DNA of 64,000 nt from Polaromonas sp. CG_9.7 (GTDB lineage: Bacteria; Pseudomonadota; Gammaproteobacteria; Burkholderiales; Burkholderiaceae_C), in NCBI RefSeq assembly GCF_015752205.1, contig NZ_JADOVG010000006.1, positions 124,001 to 188,000 of the forward strand, read 5' to 3'. A program made the translations under genes and the position numbers. Below, one piece after another: positions 40,279-49,051 of the stretch. The notes beneath the pieces were generated by a model that was not told where the DNA came from, ran no database searches, and saw only the letters and a list, made by a program, of their open reading frames with translations. The first letter of the stretch is position 1, and every line of letters starts with the position of its first letter.

Positions 40279-41034
40279 GTGGACTTCCCGCTGATCACCG
40301 ACCCCTTCTTTTACGCCGTTGCCGTGCCGGCCGTGCTGCTGCTGGGCATCAGCAAAAGCGGCTTTGGCGCCGGCTTTGGTTCGCTGGCGGTGCCCATGAT
40401 GGCGCTGGCCATCACCGTGCCGCAGGCCGCGGCGATCCTGATGCCGCTGCTGCTGCTCATGGACCTGCTCGGCATCGCCGCTTTCCGCAAGGATTTTGAT
40501 TTCCAGCTCCTGAAGTTTCTGGTGCCTTTTGGGCTGGCGGGAACGGTGGTGGGCGCACTGCTGTTCCGGGTGCTTGATGCCCAGACGGTCGCGGCCCTCG
40601 TGGGCGCTTTCACGCTGCTGTTCCTGGCGCAGCGCCTGCTGTTTCCGCCCCGGCCTGACAGTGCGCCGCCGCCAAAATGGCTGGGCGCGCTGCTGACCAT
40701 CACCTCGGGATTCACCAGTTTTGTCGCCCATGCCGGCGGCCCGCCGATCAGCGCCTATGTCATTCCACTGCGCCTGAGCCCGGTCAAGTTCACCGCCACC
40801 ATGGCGTTTTTCTTCTTTGTCATCAACCTGTCCAAGTGGATTCCCTACGCCTGGCTGGGCTTGCTCGACTGGCGCAACATGGCGACCTCGCTGGTGCTGC
40901 TGCCGCTGGCGCCTGTTGGCGTGTGGGTCGGCGTGCGCATGGCCCGAACCATCAGCCCGCTGTGGTTTTACCGGATTTTGTATGGCGGCATGTTTTTGAC
41001 GGGGGTCAAGCTGCTGTGGGACGGATTTCATTAG
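40279..41034 (+). CDS. TauE/SafE (TSUP) family anion permease
   Basis: This ~251-residue membrane protein of the TSUP family exports or imports sulfur-containing or organic anions. Typical segments are GISKSGFGAGFGSLAVPMMA near the N terminus and SGFTSFVAHAGGPPISAYV in the middle. I chose the GTG at 40279 because the hydrophobic family start (DFPLITDPFFYAVAVPAVLL) begins there; an ATG at 40213 would add 22 residues without homology. The substrate is unknown. Confidence 0.85.
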   Translation: MDFPLITDPFFYAVAVPAVLLLGISKSGFGAGFGSLAVPMMALAITVPQAAAILMPLLLLMDLLGIAAFRKDFDFQLLKFLVPFGLAGTVVGALLFRVLDAQTVAALVGAFTLLFLAQRLLFPPRPDSAPPPKWLGALLTITSGFTSFVAHAGGPPISAYVIPLRLSPVKFTATMAFFFFVINLSKWIPYAWLGLLDWRNMATSLVLLPLAPVGVWVGVRMARTISPLWFYRILYGGMFLTGVKLLWDGFH

Positions 41035-41089
41035 GCGCCGCTGATTTATCAGGGCAGCAAGCGGGAAACGGCAGAAAACCCGCTGGTTT

Positions 41090-42034
41090 TCAGGCGGACG
41101 GGTCGGCCATGCAGCGGGCAGCGGCCAGGTCCCAGCCGCCCCAGCCGCAGCTTTTGAAAAACACCGGGCCGCTGGCCAGCCGGCCGGCCTGACGCGTCCA
41201 GGCTGGGGTATTGCTCACCACGTCGGCCAGTGTCGGCAGGGCGGTCACGTCGATGCCTGCCTGCAGCAGGTCGCCGGCTTCATGGTCGGCGTCGCGGGTA
41301 TCGACCACCAGCGTGCCTTGTGTGGCCAGACGGCGGCAAATTTCGGCATCCCACTCAACCATCGCAGGCGTGAAGGCGCCCACGGCTGCAACAAACGCAT
41401 CCGGCCGCGGCATGGCGCGCAAGACGACCTGCTGGGCCGGCGTGGTGCTGACGACCAGCGGGCAGTCGGCCATGGCGGCATCGGCGTCATCGACCCGCCG
41501 GGCGCGCAGGCCCAGTGTCCGGGCGTGTTGCACCAGCGCATCCGCACTGGCCGGGTTGCGCGAAGCCACCCACACTTCCTGCAGGCCCAGGCCGGCTTGA
41601 AAGGCCTCCAGGTGAGAGCGCCCCTGCACGCCCGCCCCGACGATCAGCAAAGGACCGTCGGGGCGCCTGGCCAGCTTTTGCGCGGCCAGCAGCGACACGG
41701 CCGCCGTGCGGCGCGCGGTCACGGTCGGGCCATCCAGAATCGCCATCCGTCTGCCGGTCACCACGTCGAACACCACGATGTCGCCCTGGATGCTGGGCAA
41801 GCCGCGGCTGGCGTTGCCCGGCGTGAAGGTGATGAGCTTGGTGATGGCAACGCGGGCGTCGGTTGCCGGCATGACGAACAGGCTGCCACCACCCGGCAAT
41901 GGCTGCACGATGCGCGCCGGAACGACCACAGCCGGGTCGCGCAGCACGGCTTCAATCTGCCGCGCCAACGCCGGGTAGGGCAAGGCAAGGGCGGTTTCGG
42001 CAGCGCTCAGAACAGTCGGGGTCGGGTGGGTCAT
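41090..42034 (-). CDS. Ornithine cyclodeaminase / mu-crystallin family protein
   Basis: This 314-residue NAD(P)-binding protein of the ornithine cyclodeaminase/mu-crystallin family has the nucleotide motif IVGAGVQGRSHLEAF near residue 130. TGRRMAILDGPTVTARRTAA precedes it and VVSTTPAQQVV follows. Members include ornithine cyclodeaminase and delta1-pyrroline-2-carboxylate reductase; the sequence alone does not decide. It starts at the ATG at 42034. Confidence 0.83.
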   Translation of the reverse strand: MTHPTPTVLSAAETALALPYPALARQIEAVLRDPAVVVPARIVQPLPGGGSLFVMPATDARVAITKLITFTPGNASRGLPSIQGDIVVFDVVTGRRMAILDGPTVTARRTAAVSLLAAQKLARRPDGPLLIVGAGVQGRSHLEAFQAGLGLQEVWVASRNPASADALVQHARTLGLRARRVDDADAAMADCPLVVSTTPAQQVVLRAMPRPDAFVAAVGAFTPAMVEWDAEICRRLATQGTLVVDTRDADHEAGDLLQAGIDVTALPTLADVVSNTPAWTRQAGRLASGPVFFKSCGWGGWDLAAARCMADPSA

Positions 42035-42087
42035 GGGCGAATCCTTGGAGTTTTACAGGGCAGGCAGCGGCTACGTTGTGAAATTAT

Positions 42088-42142
42088 GCTATTTAAATAA
42101 TAGCTGATTACGTCCACCAGTATTGCGCAAGAAGCCTATTTG
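42088..42142 (-). repeat. Dispersed two-hairpin repeat (copy H, 3' end of the antiporter gene)
   Basis: On the minus strand CAAATAGGCTTCTT leads into GCGCA at 42128, with the core GCTATTATTTAAATAGC (42104-42088) exactly 24 nt later. The left block contains the last Lys codon and the TAG stop (42138-42136) of the antiporter gene. The hairpins then follow in its 3' untranslated region. Confidence 0.85.
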
Positions 42143-43974
42143 ATTACTATTTCAGCCCGCGCATCCTGCGCCTGCCGCACCAGTTGCTCGCGCTCCAGCT
42201 TCATCTGCGCTTCGAGCTGCATGCGCCCCTGTTTGGCCACGGCGATGAACTGCTCGCGGTCGTTGCGGTGCGGGTACATCTGCTCGAACAGCGCCAGGTT
42301 GTGCTGGCGAAAGCGTTCGGCGGCCTGCTGTGCGGCAGGGGCTGGCTGGCCCAGCAGTTCGAGCACGGTGCGGGCGCTGCGCAGGCTGGAGTCGAACAGT
42401 TCGCGCTCGACGCGCATCACGCCCCGGTCGCGCAACGCGTTCCAGTGCGGCACGTCCCGGGCGCGGGCGACGATTTGCAACTGCGGAAAATGCGCATGGA
42501 CGATATCGACGATTTTCAGCGACTGCTCCACGTTGTCCACCGACAGCACCAGGATTTTGGCCTGCGCCGCGCCCGCCGTGCGCAGCAGGTCCAGCCGCGT
42601 GGCGTCACCGTAGAACACGCGGTAGCCAAAGGTGCGAATGGTCTCGATCATGTCGGCATCATGGTCCAGCACCGTCGCCGAAATGCCCTGCGCCAGCAGC
42701 ATGCGGCCGACGATCTGGCCGTAGCGGCCAAAGCCGGCAATGATGACCGGCGCTTCCTGCGGCTCGGAGATTTCTTCAAGCGTTGGTTTCTTGCCCTTGG
42801 CATAGCGCGGCAGCAGCAGCTTGTCGATGGCCACCAGCAGCAGTGGACTGATGAGCATCGACAGCGCCACGGCGCCAATCAGCAGCGAGGCAGTTTCCGA
42901 AGAAAACACCCGGGCGCCGGCCGCCGCCTGGAACACCACGAAGGCAAATTCGCCGCCCTGCGCCAGCAGCAGCGCAAACACCGGCCGCTCCTGCCAAGGC
43001 AGCTTCATCGCCGTCGCCAGAGCGTAGATGGCGAGCAGTTTCAGGCCCAGAAAGCCGGCCAGGATGGCGAGCATCTGGCCCGGAAATTTCCACAGCACGC
43101 CAAAGTCGATGCTCATGCCGACGGCGATGAAAAACAGGCCCAGCAGCAAGGCCTTGAATGGCTCGATGTCGGTTTGCAACTCGCGCCGGTATTCACTTTC
43201 CGCCAGCAGCACACCGGCCAGAAAAGCCCCCAGCGCCATTGAAAGCCCGACCAGTTGCATAAGGGCGGCAATGCCGACCACCAGCAGCAGCGACGCAGCG
43301 GTGAAGATTTCGGGTGTGCCGCTGTTGGCGATCCAGCGCAGCACCGGGCGCAGCAGCAACCGGCCGCCGAGGATGATACCGGCAATGACCGCTATGATTT
43401 TCAGAGCTTCAAGCGCCCGGTGCGGTTGCGCCAGCGCCTCATTTGACCCCTCAATCGTCGCCAGCAGCGGCATCAGCGCCAAAATCGGGATGGCCGCCAC
43501 GTCCTGGAACAGCAGGATCGAAAACCCAGCTTGCCCGCTGGAGGTGCGCATCAGGTTGCGTTCATGGATCGATTGCAAAGCAATGGCCGTGGATGACAGC
43601 GCCAGCCCCAGGCCGGCCACCAGCGCGGTCTGCCAGGCAATGCCAAACGCCATCGCCGTGCCGGTCAGCAGCGCCGCGCAGCTCAGCATCTGGGCGCTGC
43701 CCCAGCCAAAGATGGGGCGGCGCAGGCTCCACAGCCGCTTGGGCTCCAGCTCCATGCCGATCAGGAAAAGCATCAACACCACGCCGAATTCGGCAAAATG
43801 AAGGATGTCCTGCACATTGGTGACCAGCCCGAGTCCCCACGGCCCGATGGCGATGCCGGCCGCCAGGTAGCCGATGATCGAGCCCAGGCCAAACTTCTTG
43901 GCCAGCGGCACGGCGACCACGGCGGCGGACAGGTAGATGAAGCTGTTGATCAGCCAGTCGGGTGCGTGGTTCAT
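42136..43974 (-). CDS. CPA2-family K+/H+ antiporter (KefB/KefC type)
   Basis: This 612-residue protein has an N-terminal Na+/H+ exchanger domain (about 12 helices, residues 1-390; GFSILLFQDVAAIPILALMP and VLLAESEYRRELQTDIEPFK are visible). A TrkA-N/RCK nucleotide-binding domain follows (PVIIAGFGRYGQIVGRML; FYGDATRLDLLRTAGA). It resembles glutathione-gated potassium efflux systems KefB/KefC. Two repeat copies touch the gene: O inside residues ~177-195 and H at the stop codon. No kefF/kefG ancillary gene is adjacent. Confidence 0.9.
   Translation of the reverse strand: MNHAPDWLINSFIYLSAAVVAVPLAKKFGLGSIIGYLAAGIAIGPWGLGLVTNVQDILHFAEFGVVLMLFLIGMELEPKRLWSLRRPIFGWGSAQMLSCAALLTGTAMAFGIAWQTALVAGLGLALSSTAIALQSIHERNLMRTSSGQAGFSILLFQDVAAIPILALMPLLATIEGSNEALAQPHRALEALKIIAVIAGIILGGRLLLRPVLRWIANSGTPEIFTAASLLLVVGIAALMQLVGLSMALGAFLAGVLLAESEYRRELQTDIEPFKALLLGLFFIAVGMSIDFGVLWKFPGQMLAILAGFLGLKLLAIYALATAMKLPWQERPVFALLLAQGGEFAFVVFQAAAGARVFSSETASLLIGAVALSMLISPLLLVAIDKLLLPRYAKGKKPTLEEISEPQEAPVIIAGFGRYGQIVGRMLLAQGISATVLDHDADMIETIRTFGYRVFYGDATRLDLLRTAGAAQAKILVLSVDNVEQSLKIVDIVHAHFPQLQIVARARDVPHWNALRDRGVMRVERELFDSSLRSARTVLELLGQPAPAAQQAAERFRQHNLALFEQMYPHRNDREQFIAVAKQGRMQLEAQMKLEREQLVRQAQDARAEIVIK
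43391..43445 (-). repeat. Dispersed two-hairpin repeat (copy O, inside the antiporter gene)
   Basis: On the minus strand CAAATGAGGCGCTG leads into GCGCA at 43431, with the core GCTCTGAAAATCATAGC (43407-43391) exactly 24 nt later. It is read in frame as part of the protein, giving A-L-K-I-I-A. The core has one mismatch in the left arm. Confidence 0.65.
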
Positions 43975-44180
43975 TCAGGTCTCACAACTGCAGTGGTGCG
44001 GGCCAGTCGCCAGAGCGGGAAATTCTTTCATGAATGGCATGCATCCGGCAACGATAGCGGAAAAGTCGGGCGCCGCTTGCGTCGGAGAAGATTTTTGTCG
44101 GCGGTGTTTTTGCAACCGGACTGTCACCCAACCGACACCCGGCCAGCTTGCTGTGCCAGCCATCCGGCTACAGTGGCTTG

Positions 44181-44636
44181 ATGAAAACCTTTCAAACTCT
44201 GTCTGACCTGGCCGCCTGCACCGGCCAGGAAGTCGCCGTCAGCGACTGGCTCACCATCACGCAGCAACAGGTCAACCTGTTTGCCGAGGCCACCGGCGAC
44301 CACCAGTGGATTCATGTCGAACCTGAAAAAGCCGCCGCCGGTCCGTTCGGCACGACGATTGCGCACGGCTTTCTGACGCTGTCGCTGCTGCCGAAGTTTT
44401 TTGAGTCGTCGATGGAAATCATCGACTGCCGCATGGGCGTGAACTATGGCCTGAACAAGGTGCGTTTCACGGCGCCCGTGCCGGTTGGCAGCCGTTTGCG
44501 CGCCCGGATGACGCTGCTAAGCGCCGAGCCGATCGAGGGAAACGGTTTGCAGATGGCGTGGAACGTGACGGTGGAGCGTGAAGGCGCGGACAAGCCGGTG
44601 TGCGTGGCCGAATCGCTGGTGCGGCGCTACCCGTGA
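44181..44636 (+). CDS. MaoC-family hydratase
   Basis: This 151-residue hot-dog-fold protein of the MaoC family is an (R)-specific enoyl-CoA hydratase type. The hydratase-2 motif is visible as FAEATGDHQWIHVEPEKA with GPFGTTIAHGFLTLSLLP, supplying the catalytic Asp/His pair. NYGLNKVRFTAPVPVGSRLR follows. The ATG at 44181 is chosen over the open frame to 44148. It is divergent from the antiporter gene and convergent with trmL. Confidence 0.9.
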   Translation: MKTFQTLSDLAACTGQEVAVSDWLTITQQQVNLFAEATGDHQWIHVEPEKAAAGPFGTTIAHGFLTLSLLPKFFESSMEIIDCRMGVNYGLNKVRFTAPVPVGSRLRARMTLLSAEPIEGNGLQMAWNVTVEREGADKPVCVAESLVRRYP

Positions 44637-44661
44637 AACGACTGGTTTGACGCTGTCGGGC

Positions 44662-45141
44662 TCAGGCGGGCAGGGCGGCGCCCGCAAAACCGTTTTGCCG
44701 CCAGGCCTCGAACACGGTGACCGCCACGCTGTTGGACAGGTTCAGGCTGCGCTGGCCGGCGAGCATCGGCACCTTCAAACGCTGGCCCGGGCCGAATGAG
44801 GCGCGTACTTCCGGCGCCAGTCCTTTGGTTTCAGAGCCGAATACCAGCCAGTCGCCCGGCAAAAAATGCGCGCCGTACATCGTGCTTGAGCCTTGCGTGG
44901 TCAGGGCAAACAGCCGGTCAGTGAGCGGCTGCTGGCTGGCCAGGAAGGCCGGCCAGCTGGCATGGCGCAGCACCTGGGCGTACTCGTGGTAGTCCAGCCC
45001 GGCGCGCCGCATGTGCTTGTCATCCATCGAAAAACCCAGCGGCTCGACCAGGTGCAGCCTGCACCCCGTGTTGGCTGCCAGGCGAATCACGTTGCCGGTG
45101 TTGGGCGGAATCTCGGGCTCGACCAGGACGATGTTGAACAT
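44662..45141 (-). CDS. trmL: tRNA (cytidine/uridine-34-2'-O)-methyltransferase TrmL
   Basis: TrmL methylates the 2'-OH of the wobble nucleotide in tRNA-Leu isoacceptors. The 159-residue SPOUT-class protein starts MFNIVLVEPEIPPNTGNVIR. It has LVFGSETKGLAPEVRASFG, and its trefoil-knot SAM site is in VPMLAGQRSLNLSNSVAVTV. The length is typical. It is downstream of comF on the same strand after a 102-bp gap with no visible feature. Confidence 0.94.
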   Translation of the reverse strand: MFNIVLVEPEIPPNTGNVIRLAANTGCRLHLVEPLGFSMDDKHMRRAGLDYHEYAQVLRHASWPAFLASQQPLTDRLFALTTQGSSTMYGAHFLPGDWLVFGSETKGLAPEVRASFGPGQRLKVPMLAGQRSLNLSNSVAVTVFEAWRQNGFAGAALPA

Positions 45142-45243
45142 GGGTTGACAAGTACAGAAGGGAAAAGGCCGTGTCTTGACGGCGGAGCAATGCCGATCAA
45201 GGCGGCAGTGGTGAATGAAGATGTGCTGAACGAAGCGGCGATT

Positions 45244-46047
45244 CTAGGCGGGCGCCGTGCGCGCCAGCACCACCGCCGTGATCTGCGCCGCGCCGGCATC
45301 CCGCAGCGCCTGCGCCGCCGAAAAGAGCGACGCGCCGCTGGTCATCACATCATCCACCAGCACCACGCGCCGGCCGACCAGTTCGCTGGCGCGCAGCGGA
45401 TCGACCTGGAAAGCGTCCTTGACATTGGCCAGGCGGGCTTCCCGCCCGAGCTGGCTTTGCGGGCGCGTGTGTTTCAGCCGCAGCAGCAGCCGCGTGTCGG
45501 CACGAGCCACTGTGCCGGACTGGCGTGCCAGGGCGCTGGCCAGCTCCCACGCCTGGTTGAAGCCGCGCGTTTGCAGCCGCTCGGCCGACAGCGGCAGGGG
45601 AAGCAGCCAGTCCTGTGCGCCCAGCTCGCCCAGCGCCTGCGCCACCCCGGGTGTCTGCAGAAGCAGGCCGGCAAAGAAACCAGCCCAGCCAGGCTGCTCG
45701 CCAAACTTGTAGCGTGAAATCAGCGCTGACCAGGGATAGGCATAAGGCACAGCGGCCAGCGTCGCATCCGTTGGTGGGCGCTGGCGCATGCAAGCCGCAC
45801 ACAGGCGAAAGGATGTTTGCGGTGGTTCACTTGGCAGCAGCGTGAGCAACGGCAGCGCGCACATCGCGCAGCAGGACTGGCAAGGCATGAAGCGCGCCAG
45901 GCAGGGCGGGCATACCTGTGTTGCCGGCCAGCTGTGGCAGACGGCGCATTGGCTGACCGTGCGGGGCATGAATCGGCGAAGGGCAAGCAGGTTTTGTAAC
46001 ACCGTGTCAATATACTCTGGCCGACCTTGTGCCACCATTGCCCCCAT
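45244..46047 (-). CDS. comF: ComF-family phosphoribosyltransferase-like protein
   Basis: ComF proteins are linked to DNA uptake in competent bacteria and are widespread in bacteria of unknown competence. The protein has an N-terminal zinc-finger-like cluster (CAVCHSWPATQVCPPC, then CQSCCAMC). The PRTase domain has the PRPP loop VVLVDDVMTSGASLFSA. The start is uncertain: ATG at 46047 has GGTGGT just upstream, and ATG codons at 46038 and 45969 are alternatives. The 46047 start lies directly opposite the divergent bioC-like ATG. Confidence 0.85.
   Translation of the reverse strand: MGAMVAQGRPEYIDTVLQNLLALRRFMPRTVSQCAVCHSWPATQVCPPCLARFMPCQSCCAMCALPLLTLLPSEPPQTSFRLCAACMRQRPPTDATLAAVPYAYPWSALISRYKFGEQPGWAGFFAGLLLQTPGVAQALGELGAQDWLLPLPLSAERLQTRGFNQAWELASALARQSGTVARADTRLLLRLKHTRPQSQLGREARLANVKDAFQVDPLRASELVGRRVVLVDDVMTSGASLFSAAQALRDAGAAQITAVVLARTAPA
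46011..46016 (+). promoter_or_regulatory. Possible -10 box for the bioC-like gene
   Basis: TATACT lies 30 bp before the bioC-like ATG, inside the 5' part of the comF reading frame. No good -35 is seen 17 nt upstream (CAGGTT), so support is weak. Confidence 0.25.
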
Positions 46048-46948
46048 GACCACCACCTCGCGTCCCCCCACGCTCGATCCGAACGCCGTCAATCGCTGGC
46101 AGCGAACGGCACCGCTGACTTCTCCCTGGCTGCATGAGGAAGTGGCCAGCCGCATGCAGGGCCGGCTGGAGTGGATCAAGCTCAAACCGCAGGCCTGGGC
46201 ACACTGGGGCGCCTTGCGCGGTGGGCTCAAGGCGCATTCCGAGCTCGCGAAAATTTATCCGGGTTCAGCATGTTTTGTTGCTGAAGCGCAGGAAGGACGG
46301 GCACAAGTAGCTATTAAAAACATGGCTAAGCCCTGGTGGAATCCAAGCCAGTGGCGCGCTGCGCCGATGCGTTTCGAGATGCCGCCGCCGGACAGCGTGG
46401 ACATGCTGTGGGCCAACATGGCGCTGCACGAATCCGCCGATCCGCAGGCATTGCTTGCCCGGTGGCATCGCGCCTTGAAGGTCGATGGATTCCTGATGTT
46501 TTCCTGCCTGGGACCCGATACAGCCAGAGAGTTGCGTTCGCTGTACGCCCGCCTGGGCTGGCCACCCGCAGGGCATGAACTGACCGACATGCACGATTGG
46601 GGCGACATGCTGGTGCAAACCGGCTTCGCCGAGCCGGTGATGGACATGGAGCGCATCACGCTCACCTATGAAACCCCGCAACGCCTGCTGCAGGAATTGG
46701 CCGAACTTGGCCGAAATTTTCATCCCGCCCGGTTTGCCGGCTTGCGCGGCAAGGCATGGAAGGCAAGACTTGAGCGTGAACTGGCAGCGCAATTGACCGG
46801 CAGCGACGGCCGGCTGTCGCTGACGTTCGAAGTCATTTATGGACATGCGCTGAAAGCCAAGCCAAAATTCAAGGTAAGTGCGCTGAGCGCAGTGTCGGTT
46901 GAAGACATGCGCCGGATGCTGCAGAGTGGTTCAGGCAACTCAGGTTGA
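46046..46948 (+). CDS. BioC-like SAM-dependent methyltransferase
   Basis: This 300-residue protein resembles the C-terminal half of malonyl-ACP methyltransferase BioC, with DSVDMLWANMALHESADPQA, VDGFLMFSCLGPDTARELR and ELTDMHDWGDMLVQTGFAEP. The usual glycine-rich SAM loop (GxGxG) is not visible in the N-terminal part, so SAM binding and activity are uncertain. Residues ~76-94 are encoded by repeat copy I. The start codon overlaps the divergent comF start by two bases. Confidence 0.8.
   Translation: MTTTSRPPTLDPNAVNRWQRTAPLTSPWLHEEVASRMQGRLEWIKLKPQAWAHWGALRGGLKAHSELAKIYPGSACFVAEAQEGRAQVAIKNMAKPWWNPSQWRAAPMRFEMPPPDSVDMLWANMALHESADPQALLARWHRALKVDGFLMFSCLGPDTARELRSLYARLGWPPAGHELTDMHDWGDMLVQTGFAEPVMDMERITLTYETPQRLLQELAELGRNFHPARFAGLRGKAWKARLERELAAQLTGSDGRLSLTFEVIYGHALKAKPKFKVSALSAVSVEDMRRMLQSGSGNSG
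46272..46326 (+). repeat. Dispersed two-hairpin repeat (copy I, inside the bioC-like gene)
   Basis: GCGCA at 46286 is followed exactly 24 nt later by the core GCTATTAAAAACATGGC (46310-46326). It is read in frame as A-E-A-Q-E-G-R-A-Q-V-A-I-K-N-M-A. The left block is poorly conserved. Confidence 0.7.
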
Positions 46949-47142
46949 GTTATTTGCTTCCTAAGTGTGGCAAATTGTCTTGACGGATTGTGTTTAGGCC
47001 TTTGCGGTTTTCCCTAAAAAGGATTGAGTCAGTTTCTGTTTAAATCTGGCCATATACGATCAGGCTTGACTGCTTGTGACACTGTTCAGGTTTGGTTTGC
47101 CGTTTTTTGCGGCGCTGTCTTTTGCTTTGTAAGGGTCGTCAT

Positions 47143-47637
47143 ATGTTGCACTTAGCCCCGGCTTTTCAATTTTCCCGTGTTTCGGAAAACCATGTTTCCT
47201 CCCAAGGGTCGGTCGTGCTTTGGCGCCACAAGCGAAGCAGCCTGATCTCTCCTGCACAGCTCGGATGGTTTTATCTGTCGCTTTGCCTTGCCTGTCTTGG
47301 TGCGGCTGCTTTTATGGCGTCACAGAGTGCATCGGCCGTGATGACGTTTGCCTTGCTGGCCATTGGCACCTTATTTGTTGTTTATGCGCGTCATGCAGGC
47401 GATACTGAAAAAATATTTTTACAGGATGGGCAACTGGTCGTGGAATCAGAAACCGCTGGCCGGACCGTGCGTGCTGCTTTCAACCGGCAGTGGGTTCGCA
47501 TCGAGCCCAAGAATGAAGACGGCTCCCTGATCGAAGTGTCGGGCCAAGGCCGGTTGGTGCGGGTAGGTCGCCATGTCCGGCCCGAATTGCGGCCCCTGCT
47601 GGCGCGCGAAATACGCTTTGCCTTGCGCGCCTGCTGA
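47143..47637 (+). CDS. DUF2244 family membrane protein
   Basis: This 164-residue protein of the DUF2244 family has two adjacent hydrophobic segments (LGWFYLSLCLACLGAAAFMA and AVMTFALLAIGTLFVVYARH). A soluble C-terminal domain follows, with LVVESETAGRTVRAAFNRQW and a final VRPELRPLLAREIRFAL. The function is unknown. AAGGG lies 7 nt before the ATG at 47143. Its place directly upstream of coxB is frequent in this family of bacteria and suggests a link to the oxidase. Confidence 0.8.
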   Translation: MLHLAPAFQFSRVSENHVSSQGSVVLWRHKRSSLISPAQLGWFYLSLCLACLGAAAFMASQSASAVMTFALLAIGTLFVVYARHAGDTEKIFLQDGQLVVESETAGRTVRAAFNRQWVRIEPKNEDGSLIEVSGQGRLVRVGRHVRPELRPLLAREIRFALRAC

Positions 47638-47742
47638 ACCGTGGCCGGCATGTTGCTGCCTCATTTTCAATTTTGGAAATTTGACCTGTCGCAAACTTTA
47701 TAATCGCAGGTTAATTCAATCGGTAATTGAAGCGGAAAAAAA

Positions 47743-48957
47743 GTGATCACGATGAACTTGAGCAACACCATGAGCAAATTGACACGGCTTGGCTTTGAGC
47801 ATGCCGGCTCAGCAAGCGTTTTTGCAGCAGCCTGGCTGAGCACCGCTGCCTATGCCGTCAACGATCTGCCTGGCGGCCCGGCGGTCAATCAGCTCAATCT
47901 TCATCCTGCCGTCACCCGCATCGCCGAAGAGCAGCATTGGCTCCACTGGTTCATGATGATCATCTGCGTGCTGATCTTCGTGGCTGTTTTCGGAGTGATG
48001 TTCTATTCCATCCTCAAGCACCGTAAATCGGTCGGACACAAGGCGGCCAATTTCCACGAATCAACCGTTGTGGAGATTGCCTGGACCATCGTTCCTTTCG
48101 TCATCGTCATCGGCATGGCCCTGCCCGCCACCAAGGTGCTGGTTGCCCAAAAAGACACCACCAGTGCCGACCTGACCATCAAGGCAACCGGCATCCAGTG
48201 GAAATGGGGTTACGACTACATCAAGGGCGAGGGCGAAGGCATCGGCTTTGTCTCGACGCTGGATACCGCGCATCGTCAAATGTCCAACAATGGCGGCCCC
48301 AAAGCTGGCGAAGTGGCACCTGACAATTACTTGCTCAAGGTAGACAACCCGCTAGTGGTTCCGGTCGACAAGAAAATCCGCATTATTACCACTGCCAATG
48401 ACGTGATTCATGCATTTGCCGTGCCCGCCTTTGGCATCAAGCAGGATGCGATTCCCGGCTTTGTTCGCGACACCTGGTTCCGTGCAGAAAAGATTGGCGA
48501 TTTCTATGGCCAATGCCAGGAACTTTGCGGCAAGGAGCATGCGTACATGCCTATCCACGTCAAGGTAGTGTCTGCTCAGGATTACACCGCCTGGGTTGCC
48601 GTCAAGGCCAAGGAGGCTGCTGCCCTGGCTGATGATCCGTCCAAAGTCTGGACGCTGGTTGACCTCAAGGCGCGTGGTGAAAAGGTGTACACCGCCAATT
48701 GCGCAGCCTGCCATCAGGCCAACGGCAAGGGCGCCGGTCCCATCAAGCCGCTGGATGGATCGGCCATCGTGATGGATGCTGACCACAACAAGCAAATCCA
48801 GATTCTTCTGAACGGCGCTGCCGGTGGTGCCATGCCTTCCTGGAAAGCGCTGAGCGATACCGACCTGGCTGCAGTAGCAAGCTACACCAAGAACAACTGG
48901 TCCAACCAGACCGGTCAGATCGTTCAGCCCGCCGAAGTCCAGGCTGCACGCAAGTAA
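47743..48957 (+). CDS. coxB: Cytochrome c oxidase subunit II with C-terminal cytochrome c domain
   Basis: Subunit II of an aa3-type oxidase, 404 residues, takes electrons from cytochrome c. After the leader come two membrane helices (FMMIICVLIFVAVFGVMFYS; IAWTIVPFVIVIGMALPATK). The CuA site is CQELCGKEHAYM at about residue 260. A fused cytochrome c domain near residue 325 has the haem motif CAACH. The GTG at 47743 has GGAAAA 5 nt upstream; ATG at 47752 is an alternative. A TATAAT-like box lies at 47699-47704. It is the first gene of the oxidase operon. Confidence 0.95.
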   Translation: MITMNLSNTMSKLTRLGFEHAGSASVFAAAWLSTAAYAVNDLPGGPAVNQLNLHPAVTRIAEEQHWLHWFMMIICVLIFVAVFGVMFYSILKHRKSVGHKAANFHESTVVEIAWTIVPFVIVIGMALPATKVLVAQKDTTSADLTIKATGIQWKWGYDYIKGEGEGIGFVSTLDTAHRQMSNNGGPKAGEVAPDNYLLKVDNPLVVPVDKKIRIITTANDVIHAFAVPAFGIKQDAIPGFVRDTWFRAEKIGDFYGQCQELCGKEHAYMPIHVKVVSAQDYTAWVAVKAKEAAALADDPSKVWTLVDLKARGEKVYTANCAACHQANGKGAGPIKPLDGSAIVMDADHNKQIQILLNGAAGGAMPSWKALSDTDLAAVASYTKNNWSNQTGQIVQPAEVQAARK

Positions 48958-49051
48958 CTCCATCACTGATAAATGACGGGCTGTAGAGCGATTCGTTCCC
49001 AGCCTTAAAAGACAAAAAAGCTACAGGCACAAGCCACCAAAGGAAGCCAAG

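Noticed and set aside
47681..47704. Full sigma-70 promoter for coxB (TTGACC with TATAAT)
   Set aside because: The boxes are only 12 nt apart; only the TATAAT-like box is mentioned under coxB.
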